Shown in pieces: positions 1 to 6,071 of a stretch of DNA of 7,673 nucleotides (within the stretch, counting starts at the first letter, position 1; each line of letters opens with the position of its first letter). The position numbers and the translations under genes were made by a program. The DNA comes from Planctomycetota bacterium (GTDB lineage Bacteria; Planctomycetota; UBA1135; GCA-002686595): positions 1 to 7,673 of the forward strand of contig JAPKBY010000073.1 of NCBI GenBank assembly GCA_028823185.1, in the 5' to 3' direction. The notes below the pieces were generated by a model, which was given only the letters and a program-made list of their open reading frames with translations, was not told the DNA's origin and did no database searches.

Positions 1-341
1 GCGAAGGAGACGGTCAGCTTGTCTGTGCTACCGATCCATCCGAGCGGGAGGAAGATCACCTCACGAGGGATGAGGTTGGAGACATCCACTTGAAGAACCG
101 GACGAGCATCACCCACGCGCTCTAGGCCGAGATCAAACCACTCGCCGTCTGAAAGCGGGGTCATCGCTGAAGGCACGCGGCCTCCAAAGAGCATCTGCGG
201 GAAGGAGCTAAGGGGCCCCTGCTCCAGCTGCCACGACGAGCCATGGCTCTCACGCCATGAATGCAGCGAGGTCTCTGCTAAAAATGACTGAGTCTCCGTC
301 GGAGCCTGAAGAGCGAGGAGGAGGAGGAGTGTCGAATTCAT
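1..341 (-). CDS. Unrecognised secreted protein, N-terminal part (runs off the left window edge)
   Basis: An open frame runs on the minus strand from an ATG at 341 to the window edge, giving 113 codons without a stop. The protein starts with a short polar stretch, then a Leu-rich hydrophobic core (five consecutive CTC Leu codons at 329-315), then APTETQS, which looks like a short signal peptide for export. After that comes a segment with HGSSWQLEQGPLSSFPQMLF followed by GGRVPS; its spacing loosely recalls the fungalysin/thermolysin-type propeptide pattern of extracellular proteases, but the match is too weak for a call. A conserved-looking segment near residues 92-105 reads NLIPREVIFLPLGW. There is no clear Shine-Dalgarno; the frame stays open a little upstream of the ATG but offers no better start. 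It is transcribed divergently from the M1 peptidase. Function unknown. Confidence 0.6.
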   Translation of the reverse strand, partial: MNSTLLLLLALQAPTETQSFLAETSLHSWRESHGSSWQLEQGPLSSFPQMLFGGRVPSAMTPLSDGEWFDLGLERVGDARPVLQVDVSNLIPREVIFLPLGWIGSTDKLTVSF

Positions 342-486
342 ATGGGTCTTCTTTGTGGTGCTCAGACTCGAAGGCTGACTCCATGACGAGCCCTACGCTC
401 GCCCTGTTCCAGTCTAGACTGACTTGTATTTCCTAGCGCGCTGAGACCCCGTAAACTGTGGCCCCAGCCCTCAACCAGAGCCTCTC
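342..486. promoter_or_regulatory. Divergent intergenic region between secreted protein and M1 peptidase
   Basis: These 145 bp separate two divergently transcribed genes for exported proteins and should carry both promoters. I could not find a -35/-10 pair good enough to name on either strand. The only clear structure is a 12-bp perfect palindrome at 410-421. The role is inferred from gene orientation only. Confidence 0.4.
410..421. repeat. 12-bp perfect palindrome, possible operator
   Basis: CAGTCTAGACTG is its own reverse complement, and the match does not extend further on either side. It lies about 65 bp before the M1 peptidase start and about 70 bp before the divergent start at 341. A palindrome of this length is expected by chance roughly once per 4 kb, so only the promoter-region location makes it a candidate binding site. 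Confidence 0.25.
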
Positions 487-2154
487 ATGTATACAGCAGC
501 ACTTCTACTCCCTCTCTTCTCCGCAGCCTTCCTCCCTCAAGAGGAGCCCGCCGATCTACGCACCGCTTATGACGTTGAGGCCTATGACATCGACTGGGTC
601 GTTGTGCCTGAGTCAAAAGAGCTCGAAGGCCGTGTAGCTGTCACAGCGACAGCGACACGATCCATGAGCGCCCTGCAGCTTGACTGCAAAGATCCCCTAG
701 TCGTCCTCAACGTGACGGAGGCAGACAGCCCCCTAGAGTTCGAGCGAGATGGCGCCGTGCTCATGATCGATATGGGCCGTGAGCTAGCAGCCGGAGATAA
801 ATTCACCGTACGTGTTCAATATGAAGGCAGCCCTGCTGCTGACAACTCCTTCGATGGTTTTCATTGGACCGAGACACCTGAAGGCAAGCAGCCCTGGATC
901 AACACCTCATGTCAGGGGCTCGGATCGCACTCTTGGTGGCCGGGCAAGGCGAGCTACTTCCACCCCGACGACAAACCCGAACGAATCTCGGCTCGAATCA
1001 CAGTGCCCCAGGGCCTCTACGCGGTCACGAACGGACGACTCCTCGGAACAAGCACAGACTGGCCCGCGTGGGCCAAAGTACGCGAGGGAGATTGGAAGAC
1101 ATTCTCCTGGGCTCACAACTATCCCTTAGAGACCTACACAGTCACGCTGAATGTCGCCCCCTATGTCGTCGTAGAGCAGCAACTATCAGTTGAAGGGCAC
1201 GAGGACCCGGTCCCCTTCATCTACTACGTCCTCCCAGAGAGCGCAGAGAAGGCAGCCGTTCAATTTGCACAAGTCCCCAAACTGATCGAGGTCTACTCTC
1301 AAGCCTTCGGTCCTTGGCCCTTTCCAGATTCAAAGATCGCGCTGGTCGAGACGAACTTCTGGGGCATGGAGCACTCCACTGCCGTGGCTTATGGATCAAG
1401 CTTTCCAGCATGGTGTCGCGAGAACGAAGCTCACGACCCCTACGCGAAACGGAACAGAGAATTCGACTACATCTTGATCCACGAGATGGCTCACGAGTGG
1501 TGGGGCAACGCTGTGAGCGCCGACCACTGGGGCAACTTCTGGATCCACGAAGGCTTCGGCACCTACGCCGAAGGCGTCTGGCTGGAGTTCACCGAGGGCA
1601 TAGAGAAGGCCGACGAGTTCTTTCAGCGCAAACTCCGCGCGATGCCAAGGACCGGCATCGTCTACCGCGGAGACCACCCAGTCTCTGGTGATGCCTACAG
1701 TGGACTCATCTACTCAAAGGGATCCGCTGTGCTCCATCATCTCCGACACTGTGTCAACGATGATGAGCTGTGGTGGAAGACGCTGAGAGAGTTCAACATC
1801 ACATACCGCTACAAGAACGCCGGGACGGCTGAGTTCCGCGCGCTCCTAGAGGCCAACACGGAGCGGGATTGGTCCACTTTCTTTGAGGAGTGGGTCTTCG
1901 GCGAAGGCGTCCCGCGTCTCCTCGGGGACGTTCAGTCGAACGGCACCACCCTCCACGTGGACCTCTCCATGGAGGGTGATTTCCATGTACCGCTTGATGT
2001 CACTTGGACGGAGGATGGTGAGCCGAAGTCAGAGCGCTTCGAGATCGTCACAGGAGACAACTCCTTCAGCGTTGAGTGCGCTGTCACCCCCATGAACATT
2101 CAAATCCCACATCTCGGGCGAATCCCCGGTCGCCACAAGGTGAGAGTCCCCTAG
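487..2154 (+). CDS. Secreted M1-family zinc aminopeptidase
   Basis: A metallopeptidase that would remove N-terminal residues from peptides, probably outside the cytoplasm. The zinc site is unmistakable: HEMAH at residues 332-336 (zinc ligands H332 and H336, catalytic E333) and the third ligand E355 in WIHEGF, giving the HEXXH-X18-E spacing of the M1 (gluzincin) family. The substrate-binding GxMEN-type motif appears as WGMEHS (292-297), with His in place of the usual Asn. Y409 in YSKGSAVLHHLR sits where the transition-state Tyr of M1 enzymes is found. Residues 28-230 form the usual N-terminal beta domain and 230-470 the catalytic domain. At 555 residues it is short and lacks the large helical C-terminal domain of PepN-type enzymes. 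The first 16 residues are hydrophobic, consistent with a weak signal peptide without a basic n-region. The ATG follows only a weak AGAG (477-480). The stop overlaps the convergent pseudouridine synthase gene by 4 bp. The family call is secure; the exact substrate is unknown. Confidence 0.93.
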   Translation: MYTAALLLPLFSAAFLPQEEPADLRTAYDVEAYDIDWVVVPESKELEGRVAVTATATRSMSALQLDCKDPLVVLNVTEADSPLEFERDGAVLMIDMGRELAAGDKFTVRVQYEGSPAADNSFDGFHWTETPEGKQPWINTSCQGLGSHSWWPGKASYFHPDDKPERISARITVPQGLYAVTNGRLLGTSTDWPAWAKVREGDWKTFSWAHNYPLETYTVTLNVAPYVVVEQQLSVEGHEDPVPFIYYVLPESAEKAAVQFAQVPKLIEVYSQAFGPWPFPDSKIALVETNFWGMEHSTAVAYGSSFPAWCRENEAHDPYAKRNREFDYILIHEMAHEWWGNAVSADHWGNFWIHEGFGTYAEGVWLEFTEGIEKADEFFQRKLRAMPRTGIVYRGDHPVSGDAYSGLIYSKGSAVLHHLRHCVNDDELWWKTLREFNITYRYKNAGTAEFRALLEANTERDWSTFFEEWVFGEGVPRLLGDVQSNGTTLHVDLSMEGDFHVPLDVTWTEDGEPKSERFEIVTGDNSFSVECAVTPMNIQIPHLGRIPGRHKVRVP

Positions 2155-2846
2155 CTAGCGTTCCAACCACTCCAAGGAGAGACCTTGGCGTGGAGTCCCT
2201 TAGGGAAGGGAGCGGTGAACTCTAGACGCTCACGTAGGGTCGGGTGATCAAAGGAGAGCCGCGCTGCGTGGAGGGCGATACTCTTATCCTCTAATGGAGT
2301 GAGCGCTCCATACTTTAGGTCACCAGATAACGGCGAACCGAGGGTCTGGCACGCCACCCTCAGCTGATGCGATCTTCCAGTCTCAGGCTTCAGCTCTAGC
2401 AAGGTGAGGCCGGCTCGTCGCTCAAGCACGCGCCAATCTGTCACCGCTAGCCGCGCCTCCTCGTCTCGCTCTGGGCAAGGAATGACACGATTGATCGAGT
2501 TGTTCTTCCTCAGCCATTGCTCTACTCGACCGGCGCCTTCAATCGACACGCCGTCGACGACGCCTAAGTAGGTCTTCTTCACAGTCCTATCCCTGAACTG
2601 AACGCTCAGCCGCTCCGCGGCCTTGCTGGTGCGCGCGAACACCACGATCCCAGAGACCGGCCTGTCGAGCCGATGGACCACTCCCAAGAAGACGGCCCCG
2701 GGCTTTGAATACTTCTTCCTCACCCAGTTCTTCCCCCACTCAAGGAGGCTCTGGTCCCCACTCTCATCCGGTACTGTCGGGATGCAAGCAGGCTTCTGCA
2801 GGATCAAGAGGTGATTGTCTACGTGGAGGACTAGCGGCTTCACCAT
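2151..2846 (-). CDS. RluA-family RNA pseudouridine synthase
   Basis: It isomerises uridine to pseudouridine in rRNA or tRNA. The diagnostic catalytic motif HRLDRPVSG occupies residues 58-66, with D61 as the nucleophilic Asp. Other family blocks are the N-terminal LILQKPACIPTVP (14-26), KKTYLGVVDG (90-99), and PETGRSHQLRVA (154-165) followed by DLKYGA (176-181). With 231 residues it is close to the minimal RluA/TruC size and has no N-terminal S4 RNA-binding domain, so the target cannot be assigned from sequence. The ATG at 2846 lies 3 bp after the stop of the upstream methyltransferase gene, so the two are almost certainly cotranscribed and translationally linked. The 3' end meets the M1 peptidase gene tail to tail, with both TAG stops sharing the palindrome CTAG. 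The family is certain; the modified position is not. Confidence 0.93.
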   Translation of the reverse strand: MVKPLVLHVDNHLLILQKPACIPTVPDESGDQSLLEWGKNWVRKKYSKPGAVFLGVVHRLDRPVSGIVVFARTSKAAERLSVQFRDRTVKKTYLGVVDGVSIEGAGRVEQWLRKNNSINRVIPCPERDEEARLAVTDWRVLERRAGLTLLELKPETGRSHQLRVACQTLGSPLSGDLKYGALTPLEDKSIALHAARLSFDHPTLRERLEFTAPFPKGLHAKVSPWSGWNAS

Positions 2847-2849
2847 GAG

Positions 2850-3755
2850 TTAAACGAGTCCTCGCATAAAGCGGGCGCAGAACCCGGCTGGCAGCAGGCG
2901 CGGCTTAGCGACCCCCGACTCTTGCTCTGGTAGAGCAAGCTCACCAGCTTCAATCTCACCCTCTCCGAGGATCTCTAGTGCGCCGACGAGTGAGAGCGGA
3001 GAGATTCCGACAGCATAGGTCGACAGGCAGGCAGCGGATTGTTCAGAGAGGATCTCCCTCACGCCTTTCAAGAGCGGCGCGAGGCCAGCACCTAAGTCCC
3101 ACTTCTCGCCCGCGGGGCCCCGTCCATAGTGGGGCGGGTCGAGCAGGATGAGGTCATATTTCGAGCCGCGACGCGCCTCGCGTTTCACAAAGGTAGGCGC
3201 GTCTTCTAGCAGCACCCGCCAAGGCTTCTCCCCCAAGCCAGAGGCAGCCGCATTCTCAGCAGCCCAAGAGAGAGAGGTTCGCGATGCATCGACATGCGTG
3301 ACCTCATAGCCAGCTAAAGCAGCGATCACGCTCGCTGCCCCGGAGTATCCGAACAGGTTGAGCAGTCGCGGCCGCTCGGTGTTGAAGCGCTCTTTGAGCT
3401 CGGTCAGCCACGCCCAATTCGCCGCTTGCTCGGGAAAAACCCCCACGTGCTTGAAGGGCGTCGGGCGCACGAGCAAGCGCGCTGCCCCCCATTGAATCCC
3501 CCACTCAGCTTCACGCCCTCGGGCGACCCTCGGAGCCTTTCCGCTGGGCTGCCAGCGGCCGCCGCGATCAGACTCGCGAACAAAGCTGAGGTGAGCACCG
3601 GCCCAAATCTCCTCATCAAGGCGCCTCTCCCATAAAGCCTGAGGATCAGGCCTTCGAAGGGTGACTTCTCCGAAACGCTCTAGCTTCTCGCCATCTCCTG
3701 AATCCAAGAGGGCGTGGTCTGGAAAGTCCGGGTGATTGAATCGCGCAGGTTGCAC
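2850..3755 (-). CDS. RlmI-like class I SAM-dependent methyltransferase (COG1092-type)
   Basis: Probable RNA methyltransferase using S-adenosylmethionine. Residues 15-45 (ALLDSGDGEKLERFGEVTLR and the following RRPDPQALW) match the start of the COG1092-like methyltransferases. Motif I for SAM binding is LLNLFGYSGAAS (131-142), the ribose-binding acidic residue is D156 in VDAS, and motif IV is LLDPPHYGRG (204-213), the DPP-type catalytic loop seen in RNA m5C and m2G enzymes. At 301 residues it lacks the PUA domain of E. coli RlmI, so it belongs to the short branch of the family. The start is GTG at 3755; an in-frame stop lies only three codons upstream, so no longer form is possible. No Shine-Dalgarno is visible. 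It is the first gene of a two-gene operon with the pseudouridine synthase, which supports an RNA-modification role. The exact substrate is unknown. Confidence 0.87.
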   Translation of the reverse strand: MQPARFNHPDFPDHALLDSGDGEKLERFGEVTLRRPDPQALWERRLDEEIWAGAHLSFVRESDRGGRWQPSGKAPRVARGREAEWGIQWGAARLLVRPTPFKHVGVFPEQAANWAWLTELKERFNTERPRLLNLFGYSGAASVIAALAGYEVTHVDASRTSLSWAAENAAASGLGEKPWRVLLEDAPTFVKREARRGSKYDLILLDPPHYGRGPAGEKWDLGAGLAPLLKGVREILSEQSAACLSTYAVGISPLSLVGALEILGEGEIEAGELALPEQESGVAKPRLLPAGFCARFMRGLV

Positions 3756-3864
3756 GCAGGGATGCTAGCAGGCCTGCTCCCCAGTCTCCCCTCCTAGAGG
3801 GCATGAACTGGCAAGACTTCGCCGTGCATGGCACAGCGATTGCACCTATTCTCTCAGACCGTCC
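3756..3864. promoter_or_regulatory. Divergent intergenic region between RNA-modification operon and lipoprotein operon
   Basis: This 109-bp gap must contain the start signals for two divergent operons. It holds a 12-bp perfect palindrome close to the methyltransferase GTG, a small inverted repeat GTGC-ATG-GCAC (3824-3834), and a possible 21-codon ORF whose stop overlaps the next start. No convincing sigma-70 hexamer pair was seen. The regulatory role is inferred from layout. Confidence 0.4.
3767..3778. repeat. 12-bp perfect palindrome, possible operator
   Basis: AGCAGGCCTGCT is a perfect self-complementary 12-mer, 11 bp upstream of the minus-strand GTG start at 3755. It overlaps where the mRNA leader or promoter of the methyltransferase/pseudouridine synthase operon should be. 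It is unrelated in sequence to the palindrome at 410-421. Chance occurrence is possible. Confidence 0.25.
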
Positions 3865-3868
3865 ATGA
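3803..3868 (+). CDS. Possible 21-residue leader ORF upstream of the lipoprotein operon
   Basis: An ATG at 3803 opens 21 codons (MNWQDFAVHG at the start, SDRP at the end), and its TGA stop at 3866-3868 overlaps the ATG at 3865 of the next gene in an ATGA arrangement. That geometry would allow translational coupling to the downstream gene, which has no Shine-Dalgarno of its own. AGAGG at 3796-3800 is present but only 2 nt from the ATG, which is too close for normal initiation. No run of regulatory codons suggests attenuation. It may well be accidental. Confidence 0.2.
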   Translation: MNWQDFAVHGTAIAPILSDRP

Positions 3869-5286
3869 CTCTGCTTGACCACAATTCACGCGCTCTCAGG
3901 TTAGCCCTCAGCCTGCTGACCACGCTCTCACCAGCCTGCGCGACCTCCCCAGAGCTCAGCGAGCTCGTCATGCTCCACAGGAGTGGCTCCCATGATGCCG
4001 CCCTCGCCTTCCTCGCTGAGGAAGATGTGCAAGGGGAACTGCAGGGTCATCGTGATGGTCTCCTGTGGAGGCTTGAAGCAGGAAAGATCTGCCAAGACGC
4101 CGCGCAATTCGAAGAGAGCGAGCTCCATTTTCGTGCAGCTGACCGCCGGATGCGGGAGTTTGACGCGGAGCCGACCATTCGCATCGGCGGTGAGCTGGGA
4201 GGGCTGATAAGCAACCCGGCCGCTCGCGCTTATAGGGGGACCGAATACGACCGGGTCCTCCTGGAGACCTATCGGGTCTGGAATCAGCTCGTCCTAGGTG
4301 ACCTCTCTGAGGCGCTGGTCCACTGTCGTCGAGCCTATGTAAGACAGGCAGAAGCCATCGAGCGCCACGCCCTAGAGATAGAAGAAGAGCAGCTCGCCGC
4401 GAGAGAGCACGAGATCAAGACCTCAGAGCTTCTCAACGGCAGCGAGCTTGAAGAAGCCGTCGCAGCTTCACGCACACGCATTGATCCTGCTTATGCAAAT
4501 TGGGTCAACCCCTACGCCTCTTGGCTCTCCGCTGTCCTGCATTGGATTGACGGTGACTACTCGAACGCCGAGGTAGACCTCAACAAGCTCGCGGGCATGC
4601 TCCCCTTAAACAGAGGAGTCAGAGAGCTCTTGTCTGAAGTAGAAGCTGGGGCGGTCGCTGAAGTCGAAGGGATGACGCGCATCTTCCTCATCCACGAGAC
4701 CGGATCCGCTCCCTCGAGAATCTCACAGAGCGTCGTCCTACAAACTCTTCGCTACGGATTCACGCCGATCGTGTTCCCCGTCCTCGACTTCGAAGGCGCT
4801 CCTGCGATGAGCCTCGATGCCACCGGCCTCGATGGCCAACTCTTAGCTCAAACCGAGACCGTGGCCGACCTAGAGGCCATCATCGCGAACGACTACGAGA
4901 CGCGCTTAGCAGGCGTCGTCATTCGAGCCTTCCTCTCTGTGATCGTAAAAGAGATCGCGACAGAGGCGCTCATACAGGCCGATCGGGACGAAGGTGACGG
5001 GGAAGAGGGCTGGGGCTTCTTAGTCGGGAACCTCTACAAGATCCTCAGTGCTGGTTCCGACAATCGCACATGGCGTAGTCCGAGCGCCCGAATCGACGTC
5101 GCAGAGCTCCTCATCCCTGCAGGCTCTGCAGTCCAACTGCAGCTCCTGGATCCATTTGGCACAAGAGTTGCAAGCTATCAAACAGAACCGCAAGCGGCAC
5201 CGATCCTCTTCGTGAGGATCCGCTCCCAAGGGGCAGTCGTGAGCATCCAAACAGCGACCCTCGGCACCCCAATCACCCGCCCATAA
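3865..5286 (+). CDS. COG3014-type TPR-like envelope (lipo)protein
   Basis: Uncharacterised envelope protein of 473 residues whose layout matches the COG3014 family. An N-terminal export signal (basic R10 and R12, hydrophobic 13-21) ends at C25 in LSPAC, a poor lipobox because of Pro at -2. Helical TPR-like repeats follow: GLLWRLEAGKICQDAAQFEE near 65-85, then the family block AYRGTEYDRVLLETY (122-136), a Glu-rich charged helix (about 170-190), and YANWVNPYASWLSAVLHWID (about 210-230). The C-terminal half carries FLIHETGSAPSR near 274 and the late block DNRTWRSPSARIDVAEL (399-415), which resembles the conserved D-R-W region of the family. It has no recognisable catalytic site. It is followed 52 bp later by an LpoB-like lipoprotein, a neighbourhood known for COG3014 proteins in Gram-negative bacteria, suggesting a joint cell-envelope role. 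Family membership is from recalled patterns; the function is unknown. Confidence 0.75.
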   Translation: MTLLDHNSRALRLALSLLTTLSPACATSPELSELVMLHRSGSHDAALAFLAEEDVQGELQGHRDGLLWRLEAGKICQDAAQFEESELHFRAADRRMREFDAEPTIRIGGELGGLISNPAARAYRGTEYDRVLLETYRVWNQLVLGDLSEALVHCRRAYVRQAEAIERHALEIEEEQLAAREHEIKTSELLNGSELEEAVAASRTRIDPAYANWVNPYASWLSAVLHWIDGDYSNAEVDLNKLAGMLPLNRGVRELLSEVEAGAVAEVEGMTRIFLIHETGSAPSRISQSVVLQTLRYGFTPIVFPVLDFEGAPAMSLDATGLDGQLLAQTETVADLEAIIANDYETRLAGVVIRAFLSVIVKEIATEALIQADRDEGDGEEGWGFLVGNLYKILSAGSDNRTWRSPSARIDVAELLIPAGSAVQLQLLDPFGTRVASYQTEPQAAPILFVRIRSQGAVVSIQTATLGTPITRP

Positions 5287-5328
5287 ACTCTCCGATTGTC
5301 CCATCCAAGACTCTCCCATTCCTCAATT

Positions 5329-5332
5329 GAGG
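5329..5332 (+). promoter_or_regulatory. Shine-Dalgarno fixing the LpoB-like start
   Basis: GAGG lies 6 nt before the ATG at 5339. It includes the last base of an in-frame TTG at 5327 that could otherwise be taken as the start. This placement argues for ATG 5339 and against the TTG. Confidence 0.6.
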
Positions 5333-5338
5333 TCACTC

Positions 5339-5971
5339 ATGAAGAACTCCATACGCTCTGCCCAGCTAGCCTGCCTGATCCCTCTCCTCGCCCTCGCCCT
5401 CGCCGCCGGATGCGGCTCCGCTCCAAAAAGAATCGATCCGCTCGGTGAGGAGGCCGTCACCTCAATGGGTGTCGACTACCGAGAGCTCATCGAATGGAGC
5501 GAAGTCTTAACTGGACGCATGCTCGAGAGCGGCTTCCTCCGCTCTGAAGAGTTCGGTCCCAAGCCGCTCAAAATGGTCGTGAGCGACATCGAGAACAAGA
5601 CAGATCTCTCACAGTTCCCTAATGAGATGGTCATCGGACGGATGCGTAGCAACCTCCTCAAATCAGGTCTCGTCCGCTTCGTCTCCACCTATGGCTCAGA
5701 TGGCATAGATGAAATGACTAGAGACACGCAGTTCCTAAAAGACGATCCGCTCTTCGACTCATCACAGGTGCCCGAGCTCGGACAGGCCACGGTCGCGAGC
5801 CTCTCGCTGCGAACCCAGATCCTCTGGGCTCGCTCTGGCACAAGCAAGAAGAGCCAGAACACCTACGAAGTACGAATGTTCGTCACAGACGTCCGAAACG
5901 GAGAGGTCGTCTGGGAAGACTTCTCAACGCCAGTCGCAAAACGACAGGTGAAAGCAGGCATCGGCTGGTAG
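5339..5971 (+). CDS. LpoB-like lipoprotein (penicillin-binding-protein activator family)
   Basis: Outer-membrane-type lipoprotein related to LpoB, which in enterobacteria reaches through peptidoglycan to activate the synthase PBP1B. From ATG 5339 it has 210 residues. The signal peptide has K2 and R6, a long Leu/Ala core, and lipobox ALAAGC with lipidation at C25. The mature part has the LpoB-family plan: GVDYRELIEWSEVLTGRML, the beta strand and turn LKMVVSDIENKTD, the helix MRSNLLKSGLVRFVSTYG, then GQATVASLSLRTQIL and a final strand pair YEVRMFVTDVRNGEVVWEDF. Unlike E. coli LpoB there is no long Pro-rich linker after the Cys. It lies 52 bp downstream of the COG3014-type gene on the same strand, so the two are probably one operon. 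Direct PBP activation is inferred from the family and is not proven for distant homologues. Confidence 0.82.
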   Translation: MKNSIRSAQLACLIPLLALALAAGCGSAPKRIDPLGEEAVTSMGVDYRELIEWSEVLTGRMLESGFLRSEEFGPKPLKMVVSDIENKTDLSQFPNEMVIGRMRSNLLKSGLVRFVSTYGSDGIDEMTRDTQFLKDDPLFDSSQVPELGQATVASLSLRTQILWARSGTSKKSQNTYEVRMFVTDVRNGEVVWEDFSTPVAKRQVKAGIGW

Positions 5972-6006
5972 CCCCTTCAAAGCGCCACCTCATCACGATG
6001 CTTTGA

Positions 6007-6053
6007 GAAATCTTAGGGGCCCAGCGGCAAGGCCGTTGGGCCCATTGCATTTC
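6007..6053 (+). terminator. Strong GC-rich hairpin after lpoB-like gene (terminator-like, weak U-tract)
   Basis: The core is a 12-bp stem: GGGCCCAGCGGC (6017-6028) pairs with GCCGTTGGGCCC (6032-6043) with one G-U pair and a 3-nt AAG loop. A 5-bp outer helix, GAAAT (6007-6011) with ATTTC (6049-6053), can form across a 5x5 internal loop. It lies between the stop at 5971 and the mqnA start at 6072. The 3' flank is ATTGCATTTC, with only short T runs, so it is not a textbook intrinsic terminator. It could stop lpoB-operon transcription, protect an mRNA 3' end, or act in the mqnA leader. Confidence 0.5.
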
Positions 6054-6071
6054 AACGCTAAGCTCATCCAC

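Noticed and set aside
1314..1691. 125-codon plus-strand frame inside the M1 peptidase gene
   Set aside because: It overlaps the catalytic zinc-site region in another frame and encodes an Arg/Leu-rich product of no known type.
3304..3635. Overlapping open frames on both strands inside the methyltransferase gene
   Set aside because: They lie within a well-supported coding frame of high GC and encode Arg/Pro/Ser-rich products with no motifs; they are frame shadows.
5327..5338. TTG at 5327 as start of the LpoB-like gene
   Set aside because: The TTG overlaps the GAGG that serves as Shine-Dalgarno for the ATG at 5339, and starting at the ATG gives a normal lipoprotein signal peptide.
6003..6071. 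TTG at 6003 as start of mqnA
   Set aside because: It would put the strong hairpin inside the coding region and add 23 residues with no family match; GTG 6072 gives the usual length.
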